Notes: generated by a model not told the origin, from the letters alone. A DNA stretch of 64,000 nucleotides from Sindora glabra (GCA_020226215.1 CM035233.1:31022027-31086026), one strand, 5' to 3'. Shown: positions 19,776 to 32,949, numbered from the stretch's first letter. Made by a program: numbers and translations.

Positions 19776-22120
19776 TTAAACATCTTCCAATTTATCTTCA
19801 TCCTTATCCTCTTCCTCATCTTCATCCTCATGAAATTGCACTTCATTCAATTGTATGTCTTCCACATTATCTCCATGCTCACCTTCTCCATCAACACCTT
19901 CATCTTCATCTTCAAGCAAAAAATCACCACTTTCATCATAATAATCTTTTCCTTCATATATATCCTCATTGTAATTTTCCTCTTTCACTAGCTATCCATT
20001 TATTATAAGGGTAAATTATCAAAGCTATCCAACTCAATGGATTTTCTAATTTATTTATCTTTCAACTTCAAGTTTTACATAATAAAAACTAAGTCATTCA
20101 TCTTCTTTTGATGCAAATGATTTCTCCACTTTGTACAGAGCTATTTTTTCTAAAAATATTATGATTTATGAGTGATTGAAACATAATCAGAACAAAGGAG
20201 GCAACATTTAAATAAATAATTATACTAATAAGAAAACAATCTTATCATCTCAAAAACACTTCAATTACATTCACATTTTGAGAAACTAAAAGTCAAGCCT
20301 AATATTCGGATGGCAAACTTTTATGATTTAGGAAATTCTACTCTATAAGAATCCCACCACATAGCTGGAGCTTTCATCACCTTTATCATCAAAGCAAATT
20401 CAGTGCCAAATAATCCACTTTTAACTTTAAATTCATTAAATTGCACATAAATCTTAACCCTTTCATGTTTATTGGATATCATTATTTCGAAGCACTTCAA
20501 AATTAACTTTAAAAATAAGACTATAATGGAATTGAGGATTCAAATAATATGCTACTACATGTAAGGGTGTATAAAGTTAAGATTTCTACCTTTTATCAAT
20601 AATTTTCCAAATAGGCTTATAACTATAAAGAGGACAAATAAAAACAAATATACATCATAATTCATAACAAAAAAGATGAATAACGATAAAAACATATTAT
20701 AAATGTTAAAATTTATATTACTAACCTTTTCTTGGCATTGTTAAAAGTAGCTTGAATTTTTTCTTTTGCATTATTCAATTTTTCATAAATGAAACCCATA
20801 ACTGATTTTTCATCAGAATTAACTAATCAAAGGACTTTGATAAGAGAATATGTAGCTTTAACACAAGTCATGATATTTTTCTAAAATTTACTATTTGTTA
20901 CCAATGATTACACAAGCTATGCATCTTTTATAGTATCAAATTTACTTGATCTCCATATTTTTGAATTAAATATATTTATCAATACATCTTTATTATTGTT
21001 AAGGCAACTTAAGGTCAAATAGGATGTAGTAAAGCAAGTGATAGCTGGTTTGTTTAAATCCTTGACTTTTGTAAAGTGTTTCAACATGCCAATAACTATA
21101 GTCCTCCCATAAACATATGTTGTGACCTTCCTAATTTTAGCAATTGTCAAGCGATGGATATTTAATTTTTTCTCAAAATCCTCCAATATCAAGTCAATGC
21201 AATGAGCAGCATAAAATGTCCAAAAAAGAGTTTTTCTTTTCTTTATTAACATTTTTCTCACAACTTTGTAATTTGTAATATTATCAGCAATCACCTACAC
21301 AACATTTTCTTTACCCACTTATTCAACTATATCATCAAGCATCTTAAACACCTTATTAACTATCTTTGAAAACTTAAACGTATTAATTGATGATAGAAAG
21401 ATTGTACCTTTAGGCTATTAACAAGAAAATTATATATGGATCAACTTTTTTTTTATTTGTCCAATCATTTGACATAATAGTGTAACTTATTTTCTTTCAT
21501 TACTCATTATGCTCCTCAAGAAATTTATTAGTATGGGTAACTTCTTGATTTAAATATTTTTCTCTTATCTCTTTGTAAGAAGGAGGATTCAATCCAATTC
21601 CATATTTCCCAATTAATTGACACATTTTTACAAATTTAGGATTCTTCACACAATTGATTAAAATTGTACTAGTATAAAAAAAACTTGGATATTTGTTGAC
21701 AAATTTTCTTCTTCAAATCTTTTTTGAATATTTAATTGATTGTGGTTTGAATTTTTCCCACACTTGATGTGGGTTTCTTTAACATTGATTTTAAAAATCC
21801 TTTTTGAAGTTGAATGCTTTCATTGCTTCCTTCACCAAATGAAGTATCTACTTCAATATCATTGGTATCACTTTAAAAAAATCTTTTTTTTTTGTTAGAT
21901 AAAATTTCCATTATTTTTGAAACATGTTCAATTATTTTATTTTTAATATCATCAAACACCTTTAGGCAAAAACCTATATGTAAATGATTATCGGCTAAAT
22001 AATATTTTAATTTATAAATATTTCTACTTATTATTTTATCACAATATTTATATTTCACTTTTTTAGGATTTCCATCCACTTCAAAATTATGTTCCCAACT
22101 CATATCACTTCTATTTCTAA
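19776..22120 (-). pseudogene. hAT-superfamily transposase pseudogene
   Basis: Read on the minus strand, the pieces occur in the canonical order. First is a BED-type zinc finger at 22103-21990 (SWEHNFEVDGNPKKVKYKYC; the first Cys and a His are replaced by Tyr). Then a DUF659/RNase-H-like core at 21294-20917, with MIADNITNYKVVRKML, FWTFYAAHCIDLILEDF and FTTSYLTLSCLNNNKD. Then a C-terminal dimerisation region at about 20420-20250, with APAMWWDSYRVEFPKS and FAIRILGLTFSFSKCECN-stop-SVFE. Last is a Glu/Asp-rich tail to 19776 (YDESGDFLLEDEDEGVDGEG). Frameshifts and stops separate the pieces, so no active transposase is made. Terminal inverted repeats were not located. The plus-strand open frame over the acidic tail is a shadow. 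Confidence 0.85.
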
Positions 22121-22139
22121 GAATTCTTTTTTCACATAA

Positions 22140-22890
22140 AGCCTTGAATTAGAGGAAACCATTTTTAATAAGTTAACAAATACTTCGAAGTCAAAATTAA
22201 CAAACACTTCAAAGTCATGAGTTAAACCTGAAAAGTAAAATCAAATTAAATGCCTAAATTTACTTTAAATTTCCATCAAAAAATAAAGTAATTAATATAA
22301 ATAATTCACTACAAATTTCTCCCAAATAAAGTCAAATGTCTGCCTAAATTCACTATTAAAATTTAAAATGAAACATAACTACGGGCCAGTATTTTTACTA
22401 AATGAAATTAATATAAATAAATTATTTAAGTAAATCTAAGTCAAATAAACCAGCTGACCTTCTAGGAGTCTCATCTCTCTCTGTTTTCTTGGAATTCGTC
22501 TCTTTGATCTAATCTTTGTCTCTAGTCTTTGCTCCAAGCTCCAGCAATAGCAAGCCAAAATCGATGCTCACAATGAGTGGCGCAAGCCGTGCGAAGGGCG
22601 ACCAAACAACAATGATCGATGCGAGCAGGACTGGAGGCGAACGGCGGGCAGAACGGAATGCGAACGGCGGGCAGAATGGGAGGCAAATGGCACGCGGCGG
22701 ATCACTTCTCTGCTTCTCGAAGTTTCGATGGTTTAGCAGCAACAACAAGGTTGGATTCTGATTCAATTTTTACTTTCTAGGTTCTGATTTTTCATTTTGG
22801 GTAAATGGGTTTTCGGATATTTTAGAAAAATTTTAAGCCCAGTTGTATGAGCCCAATCCACTGCAGCAAAAATGCGGATCGGCCAACTTG
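22140..22890. other. Non-coding; GC-richer patch at 22500-22740
   Basis: The patch contains a C/T-rich run (22466-22500) and a duplicated phrase gcgaacggcgggcagaa at about 22635 and 22660. It could be the 5' untranslated end of the hAT element, which lies just downstream on the minus strand, but no domain is recognisable. Open frames on both strands here are arginine- or proline-rich by composition only. Confidence 0.35.
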
Positions 22891-22891
22891 C

Positions 22892-22909
22892 TGGGATCGT
22901 ACGATCCCA
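22892..22909. repeat. 18-bp perfect palindrome
   Basis: tgggatcgtacgatccca is a perfect palindrome just beyond the 3' end of the kinase pseudogene. A near copy (aatcgtgcgatccca) lies at about 23004-23018 inside the terminal part of the pseudogene. Confidence 0.8.
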
Positions 22910-22915
22910 TTGAGT

Positions 22916-23990
22916 TTACTGATTCGTCACGGCTGAATTGGAGATCCTGTAGTCCAACGATTTACTGTACATTTCAGCATGAAATGCGGAGGTAGAAACG
23001 CAGAATCGTGCGATCCCAAATTCAAACAACCATGGTTCCATCTCCACTTCACTCATTATTGGCCGCTCAGTTGGCTCTTCATGCAAGCATCTGTCAGCAA
23101 TACCCATAAATAATTCTAAAAACTTTGGGGCAATCTTTTTCTTAAGAAATGGATCGATAATCTCATCCTCATTTTTTCTATGTACTAAATTGTATACTAT
23201 ATCGGTTGAAATTCTGGATAAAGTAGAACATTCACTCTCACCCTTATCTGGAGAGTAGTAATCATTCAAAATCACATCCCTATTTATCTCATCTAGGATC
23301 ATTTGAGCTCTCTTTGCGCACGCAACTTCTAGTAGAACCATCCAGGGAAAAATGCATCTACTTTTTCTGATACAATTCCCCATAAATATGCAAGTGCCGT
23401 GTATCCATACGTTCTAATGACTTGATTAACATTCATTGGTTTTAGGTGCTTGTAAAAAAAATTGGACCAATCAGAAAATGATTAAAATCTGCAATCTTAG
23501 GCACCCAATAATCATCTAGGACAATATTACTTGGTTGCAAATCACCGTGGATGATGGTGCGTTCGAGTCCTGCGTGAAAATAGTGCAATCCACATGCTAT
23601 TCCTATACATATTTCTAGCCTTTGTTTTCCATGAGAGGCGTGACACGTGTTTGTGCTCGTCAGCTCCATGGGTCTGATCACTGAGGGCTCCATTTGACAA
23701 ATACATGAAAATCATTTCATTTTTATCATCGCAAAGTCCTATAAGAGATACCAAATTTTGGTGGCGTAACTGGCAGTGAAACACAATTTCGCTCCTGAAG
23801 TCATCGTAGTTACATTTTTTGTATTCTGCATGTGCACGCTTTATTGCAACCTCTTTAGCTTCACCGTTGATGAGAATAAAACCTTTGCAAACAGTACCAA
23901 AGTCTCCGCAACCGATGATTCGGCTTTTGTCAAAGCTGTTGGTTGCTTTTCTGAGTTGGGCAAGAGAAAAGCGGTGACATAATTCTTCTA
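22916..23990 (-). pseudogene. CrRLK1L/FERONIA-type kinase pseudogene 1
   Basis: Minus-strand remnant of a Ser/Thr receptor-like kinase domain. The order is SLAQLRKATNSFDKSRIIG, a glycine loop (GCGDFGTV), KEVAIKR, CQLRHQNLVSLIGLCDDKNE, GLHYFHAGLERTIIHGDLQP, VPKIADFN, RTYGYTALAY, MVLLEVACAKRAQ, IIDPFLKKKIAP and CLHEEPTERPIMSEVE. At least three frame changes break it: near 23628, near 23455, and near 23345 (in-frame stop/shift). The catalytic HRD reads HGD and DFG reads DFN, so even a repaired frame would predict an inactive kinase. The closest relative visible is the second copy at 40.7-41.7 kb. No ectodomain or transmembrane segment was found upstream. Confidence 0.85.
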
Positions 23991-24600
23991 TAATTGTTGA
24001 AGGCTGTTTTTAAGAATTCGAGAAACCCAAGCACTTTGGAAGCATATTTCTCGTTGCGGTCTTTCTATACGTGGCTGCCGACCGCAATCAACTGAAATCA
24101 GATGCAAATTTTCTATATTTTGAAGAATTAGCGGTCTATAAACAAGAGAAGAGACCGTTAAAGATACTATTTGACAACTACTAATTCTTAACACGACAAC
24201 TAACAGCCGATCTTCTGCACAAAATACAACCACAAACGCTTTGCGTGTTTCAGTTGGGCCCCGCCGTTTGAAAATTACGGCACTTCGATTTGATGGAAAA
24301 CAGTGGGGGGCTTTGACGATGTAGAATAGCACAAGTCCATGCAATATTACGGGATAAAATAATAAAAAGATATGATATAGTACTATTTAATATTTAATAT
24401 ATATAAGAATATAATAATATAAAATTATACAATCTGTTATTTGTTATTACATGTATATAGACAGCATTAAAAAATATTTATTTGGTTATATATGACACAT
24501 CTAATAATTTGATTACTCCTATCATTATTAAAAAAATATTTATTTGGATAAAATTATTTTTATAGAGTCCTTTATTTTCAAAATTATATATTTTTGAGAT
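23991..24600. other. Upstream flank of kinase pseudogene 1
   Basis: A 118-codon minus-strand frame (24344-23988) has no recognisable motif and partly overlaps the kinase start. It may include the remnant N-terminal exon. The rest is AT-rich with no gene. Confidence 0.35.
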
Positions 24601-24889
24601 CAACAATGGGTAGAATGATTAATGGTAGTGTGTACTAGTGGATAATGGATAATAATAGGGGTTGACAGTGGGTTGTGATAAATAATGGTGGGTGGTAGTG
24701 ATAGCAATCAACTATAGTGAATGGAGATTGATAATGGTTAATGATGATGGGTAGCAAGGAGTGAGAGTCAACAATGTTTAATGATGCTAGGATAGAGGCA
24801 AAACAAAAGGTGGTTAATGATGATGAATAATGATTAACCATAGCCAATATTAGTGGGTTGCAATAGTGGTAGGTAATAGTCAATTGTCG
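24600..24889. repeat. Degenerate G/A/T-rich simple repeat
   Basis: About 290 bp dominated by variants of gataatgg, ggtgg, aatgatgatgg and gttaatgatg. It resembles a decayed minisatellite. The minus-strand open frame across it is an artefact of its composition. Confidence 0.5.
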
Positions 24890-25600
24890 CATTATAACAT
24901 ATTAATATTTGTACCATGAATTATACTATAGAAATTTAAAAATTGTGACAATTTTATCTCTTGTCATAAAAATAAAAATTTAAATAAATATATAAAAAAT
25001 TAAAAAAAATTATACTATATAAAAACTTTATTCATAACAAAACATCACTATGAACTAAGTTACAAGAATACATTCTTCGTAGCAAAGTATCATTTGTGTT
25101 ACAGAAAAATTTTACCTATATCAAAATATCACTTATGCAATAAAATTAAATTATGAGAAAATATTCTTTATGGTAAAATATCACTTATGATATGGAAAAA
25201 TTTTACTTCTAACAAAATATTACTTATATCATAAATCAAGTAATGAGAACACATTTTTTGTTGTAAAATATCACTTATGCCATAAATTAAGTTACAAGTA
25301 CATATTTTTTATGATAAAATATTATTTATTATATCATTTAAGTCAAAAAATTTATTTATAACAAAGTATTACTTATACTTTGAATTAATTCTATGAATAA
25401 AATCACAACTAAATATATCATTTTTTGTAACTACACATATATAAAAAAAAGCTATTTATAATAAGTGTAACATGTAACAATATGGTAGATAATAAAAAAA
25501 TATAAATATTTATATATTATGAGTGTTTAACAAATAACTAATTTATCACTTAAGTTAGAGGCAAGGAACTAATTAATTAAGTCAAACAATTATATATATT
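24890..25600. mobile_element. CACTA-related fragment, copy 1
   Basis: It starts cattataaca at 24890, a plausible mutated CACTA end. About 24940-25600 then runs collinear with 52670-53220 of the CACTA-like element: shared phrases gtgacaattttatct, ttacaagaatacattctt, aaatatcacttatg, ttataataagtg and acttaagttagaggc in the same order. Internally it consists of short repeats of aaatatcacttatgccata-like text roughly every 60-65 bp, as in CACTA subterminal regions. I did not find its other end. Confidence 0.6.
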
Positions 25601-25994
25601 ACCACTCAATTTTTTAAACTATTAACATCTAAAGATATACTAATGCTAGCTAACATATAATAAATATTTACTAGTGATGACATTTATGGGGTAAAGAAGT
25701 TGTATTAGAATATGAAAAGATTGAAAATAATAGCAATGATGGCATTTACTTGATGCAAATACCACGTTAATTTTTTTTTTATATAACCAACATCTAAATG
25801 TGTAATAAATACTTCATGCATTTAATAATAATATGTATTAAGAAATTGTAAAAAATTATAAGGTTTTAAGGTATATCAATAGTCAAGTTATATGAAAATT
25901 TACATATATAATGTGTCAATTTCGGTTAACAACTAGTGTTTAATGATTTGCATGTTACCTATAAATTCTATTCCCACTATCCTATTGAAATGCC
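25601..25994. other. AT-rich, no gene
   Basis: Nothing recognisable. It may be the interior of the CACTA-related copy. Confidence 0.4.
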
Positions 25995-26590
25995 TTATCA
26001 ATGATGTTAAAATTGATGAAAAATTTTAATAAAAAGAAGTACCATGTCTATTTTTTCATTAGAAGGCTTAAGTTTATTACAAGACTAAGCGTGTTACTCA
26101 TACTTAGTATAATTTTTCATTAATTTGCAACTATCAACGCCCTCTAAAATCATCTCTATTATTTATTGTAAATTATATCATTTTGGGTTCCATCCTAAGA
26201 AGAATGTCAAGAAAAATGAAAAGATATATAAACTGATAAAAAATTGTAGTAGAAAGAAGTAGTGTATCCATTTTTGCATTGAAAGATTTGAGTTCATTAT
26301 AGGATTAAATATAATACTTTTTTTCACTATAATTTATTATCACTTTCCTACAATCTACACCCTTCAAAGTCATATTTGTTATTCATTGTAAATTATAGTA
26401 TTATATCGAAAAAATGCAAAGATATATAAATTAATAAGAAATTATAATTAGAAAAAGTGACTTCACCATCTTTGCATTGAAAGGCTTGAACTCATTGCAA
26501 ACATAGATATATTGCTTCTTTTTACTATAACTTATTATTAGTTTGACAATCTATATCTTTTAACTCATAAGCCTTCAAATAATATAAAAA
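25995..26590. repeat. Three-copy tandem repeat, about 200-220 bp
   Basis: A phrase like ttgataaaaaattttaat-aaaaagaagt, then catttttgcattgaaaggctt, then gagttcattacaagactaa starts near 26013, 26233 and 26431. Each copy continues with ttcactataatttattat, a caatctacacccttcaaa phrase and ttattcattgtaaattata. The copies are diverged. Confidence 0.7.
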
Positions 26591-27632
26591 AATTATGAGA
26601 AGATGTATCCCACTTTTCTTTTCATTTAAAGTTTGTTATTCATTGTAGGTTATAGTTTTTGATTTATTTTTGGTGTTCAATCTATTGTTGTTTATATCCT
26701 TTTAATTGTATTTGTTTTTGTTGTTCAATTTATTCCTGTTTATATATGTTTAATTTATGCTAAAATTATAAAATTATTACCTAAAATATATTTTAAAAAG
26801 TTAGTAAAAAAATTTTAGTCTATTCTATCTATTATTAATTGATAACCAACATGTAAAATTTTATTGAAGAACGATGTCATTTTTAGGTTACAAGTTTTTA
26901 GTAATTAACCAATGCAAAAACTTAAAATTATGGCATGAGTTGAAAATAAAAAAAAAAAGAGAAATCATAGTGCTATTTGAAAATTTTATCATGAAGTTCT
27001 TCTAATTTTAAAATGATCCTTTCCCTACTAAAGTATGCTCACCCTCTAACCTTAAAATAATTATCTTTAGTTTTTGTTTATATTTACCAATTATTTTGTA
27101 ATAATAAAGATTTATTAACTTGTCATTAAATCTATAGGATTGCTCACTCATTAGAAAAGTATAGAATTTTAAAATAAGGATTTATTTAATTTTTATGTAT
27201 TTATTTATTCTTACAATTTAGTTTTTGGTTTCATAATTGACTGTGTTTTGTTATCTTTTATTTTGATACAAATTTTATAAGTTTGTATAAGTAAGAAACT
27301 TGATTTTGTTTATGTTCTTTGGTATTCGATAGTATTATCAACTATATATTTATATGAAATGTGCAATATTATATATCAAATTTTAATAAATATTTATTAC
27401 ATTTACAAATATTAAACTTAAGTGTGCTTTTTCAGGGAGTGTTAAACTCATATCTTGACCAACAAATATTGGATATAAATTTTCATTATTTCAATTCTTT
27501 TGTTATAATATTTAAAATTATTGAAATTAAGAGTCTATAGTGTTATTAGAGAAATTGCTAGAAAGGGTTAATGTTAGGAAGAACCAGGAAAGGAAGAATT
27601 GCAAGTGGGTTAGTTTTAAGGGTCAGTATAAC

Positions 27633-27699
<67 letters not shown>

Positions 27700-28506
27700 C
27701 ATCAGTTGTTTAATAAATAATATACATTTAATATTTTAATATATAAATAAATAATTATTTATATAATATATTAATAAAAATAATTATAATAATTTTTATA
27801 TAATAATAAAAATAGATAATAATGTATTATATTATATATATGTACATAATATATTTAAAATTAATACCAAAATTATTTATTTAAAAATTTTAAACAATCC
27901 AAAATTTTAATATTAAAGTATTAATTTAAATTTTAATATAATTATTTATTTTAATAAATTTATATAATATATATTGACAATATTAAATATATAAATTTAT
28001 TAATTTTAATATTAAAAATTATTTAATATTACTTATATATATAATTTTAATATTATAGATATTAAAGTTTAATTTTAATATAGCAAAACTATTATTTTAA
28101 TATCTATATTAAAATTAAATATAAAATAATAAATTAATTATTTATTACTTTCTACTATTATCAGGTTAACGGGCTAATTCAATAAGTTGATGGGTTAATA
28201 TTTACTAGTTTCAGTCCTTTACCAAGTCGGGTTTATCAAGTCAAGTTAACTAGTCTCAATCCCTTATTAAGTCGGACCACTATTATCGTTTTCTATACTA
28301 GTCCCAATCTCAGGTCAAGCAAAATTATACTAGTTTCAGATCAATTCGTTAAACCCAACCCATTTTAACAGTTCTAATTATGACACACTGTAAATCATTT
28401 GCTAATAGTTAGTTATTTTTCCTTTTTGTCCTTCTCTATTTCTTTTTCTTATTTCTTGTGAAAGAAATTGACAAAAGAAAAATATAGACAAAATATTATT
28501 TTATTA
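26591..28506. other. Non-coding AT-rich region with (TA)n
   Basis: No gene. It includes a (TA)n run at 27637-27698 and dense attttaatata-type words at 27720-28140. A less AT-biased repeat-like patch at 28160-28385 has repeated gggttaa, aagtcggg, actagt and cccaaccc words, as in some plant hAT-type MITEs; no ends were defined. Confidence 0.4.
27637..27698. repeat. (TA)n microsatellite
   Basis: About 62 bp of uninterrupted TA dinucleotides. Confidence 0.95.
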
Positions 28507-30390
28507 GGTAAATCACTTTTACCTCCCTTGTTAAAGCTAATTACACTTTGACCCCTTCAAATTTAAAAAAATGTCATAAACATCCGTTTGGAGAATTAAA
28601 TTTTTTGCACTCCATTCCCTTGGACCTAACATTCTGTTAGTAAGGTAAAAGGAAGTTTGAGTTTTGGTCAGTATTTTTCCACAAAGTTTGTATGACTATT
28701 TTATCTTGTGGAGTTTTAGTTTGGTATATTTTGTTCTTTTTACTTCATTACACTTGCTTACAAATAGAAAAGCTTTTGTTGCAAACCTTAACGAAGGCAT
28801 AGGATTTCATCAAAAAAAAAAAATAACTACTTGACAAAATTACGTTGTAAGAAAATTATTAATTTTCTTTACATTTTATCAAATTTTTTAGCTATATTTA
28901 TTTTGTGGTAACATAACATTTTCATACTTGTTAATAATATAAATAATTTTTAATTCATAATAAATCAAATTAATTTAAATATACATAACATCATTTAATA
29001 ATTTAAAGTAATACCATTTATCAAGTGTTTTCATATCAATGTGTATATTTATTCAATTTTTACATCAAAATAAACAATTTAAATTCAAAAGTAAAAAAAT
29101 CATATAAAATATTTTAATAAAGAATGTTATTATTTTATTTTATAATATCCTACTACTTCAACATTGATGAATTCATCTAGCTCGTTGATAAAAATAAAAA
29201 TAATAAAATAATTTAATTTACTTAAAAATATTTTTATAATAAAAATGCTTGTAAATTATATTTAAAGAAGAATTTGGTTTAAAGAAACTTTTTCCAACAA
29301 ATGTAGAAAGACAACACATAATATCTATTTAAAAATAGAAAATCTAGTTAGCTCATTAAATTTATACATTTTATATTAAAATTTTAATTTATTTGAAATA
29401 TTTTTATCATAAAAATATTTACAAATCATATTCAAATATGAATTTGATTTAAAAATATTTTTTTTTAAGAAATGTAGTGTAAAGAGAATTATACATTTAA
29501 CAGAGCAAATGTAAATTATGATTTTAATAACCAACTAATATTTTTAAATTTATTTATTAATATTTACACTGTATATTTTATTAAATAACTTTGACCTCCA
29601 AGCAAAAACTTTTAGATATATATTATTCTATCATTAAATAAATTTTGCACAAATAATCCCAAACTAAATATGTTATACAATATAATAGACAAAAAGGAAG
29701 ATAAATAATTAATGCATTTAATATTGTCTATAACTTTAACTTATTTAAATATAATAAAAATAAAATATATCATTATATATATATATATATACTATTTAGC
29801 GATCTTGATATCTATGCTATAAATACCATAAGTGAACATAAGGAAAAACGTAAATATTTTCTTGATATTGCATGAATTTTAACAATAGTTCCATTAGAAG
29901 TTAACATAGTAAATTATTTAAAATAATAGAAAAATTTATAAATAATTTTTATGGTTTAAATACTTGAAACAAAATTATTATGAAATTAGCATGTTTTACA
30001 TAAAAATTACAATTTAAAAAAAATAGCAAATAAGTTTGATGAAATTAAGAAAAATAATAAAGTTTTTTTTATCTTTTATTATCATTACACATTATACAAA
30101 TGGATTGATAAAAATATTAAAAATGATTAATCATGTTTTATTAATGTCATCCCACTAAATTGTTGATTAAAAAAATATTTGGGAACAATTAACAAGTACA
30201 CTTGGTTTATGTTTAATAAAATGAAGGTGGAAATTTTGCAACAACACCTTATGCATTAAGGAAACCCATGGGCATTTTAGGAACAATATCTCTACTCCTT
30301 GATGATGCCACTTTTGGTTAATAAAAAAAGATTGATAGCATTTTCAAAAGTCAAGGAGATCATAGTGTAATTAGTGAAAGTGGTTTATCC
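28507..30390. mobile_element. Non-autonomous element with GGTAAA(T/C)CAC-type inverted ends
   Basis: The left end ggtaaatcacttttacctcc is followed by ctaattacactttgacccctt. The right end, reverse complemented, reads ggataaaccactttcac then taattacactatgatctcctt. This is a diverged terminal inverted repeat with one 14-bp gap. The sequence type (ggtaaatta-cactttacccc) is common at plant MULE/MITE ends. Target-site duplications are not clean: tattttatt-like and tattttgct flanks are offset by one base. The interior is AT-rich without coding content. Confidence 0.5.
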
Positions 30391-32949
30391 TATTTTGCTT
30401 CTCTTTCTATAGAAGTAATCATCATTGACCAGTAAGAGAATATCAATTGCTAAGCGTTGTTCTTGACTTTGATGTATTTACTGAGGTAGGTATTTTATTC
30501 AAAGATGTTTATTTTGACATGGAATTTTATGTAATGTCATGGATATGTATTAATGTGGCATTTCAAACGTTGATTTAGGTGTTCATAGTTTTAGCAAATG
30601 TGGGTGTTTTGGGTGTTGATGTGTGGATATTTTATATAATATTGTGGGCATGTATTGATATGGATACTTAAAGTGCCGATTTGAGTGTTACTATTAATAG
30701 AAATAGCAAATGTATACATTGATTTAGGTATTTTATCTAAATAAATCATTTTTACTCTTTCTAATGTTTTATACATCTAATGACAAATAACCATATTATA
30801 ATTTTAAATTATCTATCATCAAGTACAATTTTACATCAAAGATAATATTATATTTTATCTTTTTATTATCCTATTTTATACAATTATGTTGGCTTTTCAC
30901 ATACTATATTATAATGTCATCCAACAAAGGCTTTAATAAACAAAATACATTAATAAAAACCTTTGTCACATCAAATGAAAAAACCTAACTTATCATAACC
31001 CAAACTAAGGGTCATGATTAGTGCATGACCTAAAAGAGCACATATATGAACTAGGCCATATAAGCTTCTCTCTAACATAATCAACTTGTATAATATCAAT
31101 AAATTACTATACTACATGTGGACTTGACATCACATAAACATTCATATTTCTAGTGATCCCAACATGAATATCACATTTTCATCATCAACATTGTATACAC
31201 TTCAATATCATATTCATTGGTCCTATGATGGACTTCCATCACTTTGTCGTTATTTAAAAATTTTATATTAAATCATATTTATATAATATAATCTTTTACA
31301 ATCTAAACAAGTTACAACATAAGTTACATTTCACATGCGGGTTATGGAATAATTCTAGGAGTTCAAAGATATTCTTTAGTATAAAATAATGACTTCAACT
31401 CTTTTGCCCACACGGATAATGTGTGCATCTTATTATTACATGACACTCTTTTATCTACGATGTGAAGGACAATAGACTTGGAATTTTACTTTTATTTGAA
31501 AAAAATAAAAAATACAATAGTGAGTCATTGACTTAGTGAATAGATAACATGTACCTTAACAGAAATGCGATGAATCAAGGCATAAGCTTTTCATTGAAAT
31601 TTTAAAATTTACAATTACATCAAGTATAATGACGACTAATTGCAATAAGAAGATCATGGTTATCAATAATAAAACATAATTAATGAGTTTTCAACTAGAC
31701 CATATGAAAGACAAATACAAGTATTTAATTCATAATAATATAAAGAATATGAAAGTTCAACAATGAATTGAAATTATAGCACTTTAAGTTAATGTTAAAA
31801 TAATAATCAAGTGGTAGATTTCTAGTTTATAAAGCACACACCTCATAGGTAAACTAACTAACTTGCAATATCTCACAATGTGACTTATGAAACTATCAAC
31901 TCAATTTTATCCATTCTTATTTCTTTGTAACTTATTAGGTTATAATATTTCAATCCATATTTGTTAGCTGAACATAGGGTTAGCAATGTCTTTAGTAATT
32001 AGGATTCAAATTGAGGTGCACCAAGGCTAATATTATCATTACAACTAGTTACACTTTTCCAAGTAGATTTCTCCCAAAATAAGTTCAAAAAACTATAGAA
32101 ATAGTAAATATAGAAGATAGTTTTTATAAGGAAAATCTTTTGGTAAGCCATTTCAAATAGCTTAACTTTGGTTAAACACACTTCAAACCATATTATTTCC
32201 ACTTTTATAAAATTTATATGGGTTCCATCCATGAACCATCTATAAATAATCTATCAAGGTTTCCAACTTTGTCATTATCATACAATTTAATAGTTTATTT
32301 CTAAACATATCAATCTTTTCATATTCATTAACTCAAAATTATTTCATCAATTGCAAAATTATGGCTTTTCAATATATTGAAACAAGCATGTTCAATAAAT
32401 CCTTCATTTTCAATAAAATAACTCACATAAACCATTTAAATAATTATATCATTAGTTTAACAACATTTCTTATAATCATAGCTAAAAAGAAGGTTTTCAA
32501 AATGCTTATCCCAAGAATACCTAAAGCTTTAACATATAAAGGTAGTAAAAATATGGATAAAATCAATAATTAATGATTTGTAAACATAAGAGTAGTTGAA
32601 AAACATGAAAACACATTCGAATACACATTATCTACTTATCTTTGGAAACTGGCTGGACTTCTTCTCTATATCTAGTATCCAAGATGCATCATCCAAAATG
32701 ATATAAGATTAGCAAAAAGTTATCAAAAGATTTTAATAAAAATATATAGAATTCACTAGAGTTTAAATAGTTATACCTCTTCTAAGATAACTTGAATAGT
32801 TTAAACTCTCTTAATCTTTAAAAGGAATCGTAAAGAAACTTCCTTTATCTCACTAAAATTGAAAAAGAAGATAAAGAGCTTAAACTTCATGAGTAAGTAC
32901 AGGGTGGATACTATTACTCTAGCTTTTTTCAAATACAGTTGACTTAGGA
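30391..32949. other. Non-coding AT-rich region
   Basis: No gene is supported. A two-copy degenerate repeat (atgtcatggatatgtattaa at 30533 and attgtgggcatgtattgat at 30641, period about 108 bp) lies in 30500-30720. Open frames at 30591-30776, 31999-32232 and 32361-32573 lack any family signature. Confidence 0.4.

Noticed and set aside
19773..19991. Plus-strand 72-codon hydrophobic open frame (Phe/Ile-rich)
   Set aside because: It is the antisense shadow of the Glu/Asp-rich hAT tail; GAA/GAT codons read backwards give Phe/Ile.
22509..22766. Two opposed open frames of about 80 codons in the GC-richer patch
   Set aside because: Their length follows from local GC content. No domain, signal or homologue is recognisable, and a duplicated 17-bp phrase accounts for the repeated residues.
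24635..24892. Minus-strand 85-codon open frame
   Set aside because: It is the translation of a degenerate gataatgg-type simple repeat.
27530..27545. ctatagtg at about 27537 as the right end of the 24.9-kb CACTA copy
   Set aside because: It lacks the ttgttatagtg context and the 3 bp after it (tta) do not match the tcg before 24890.
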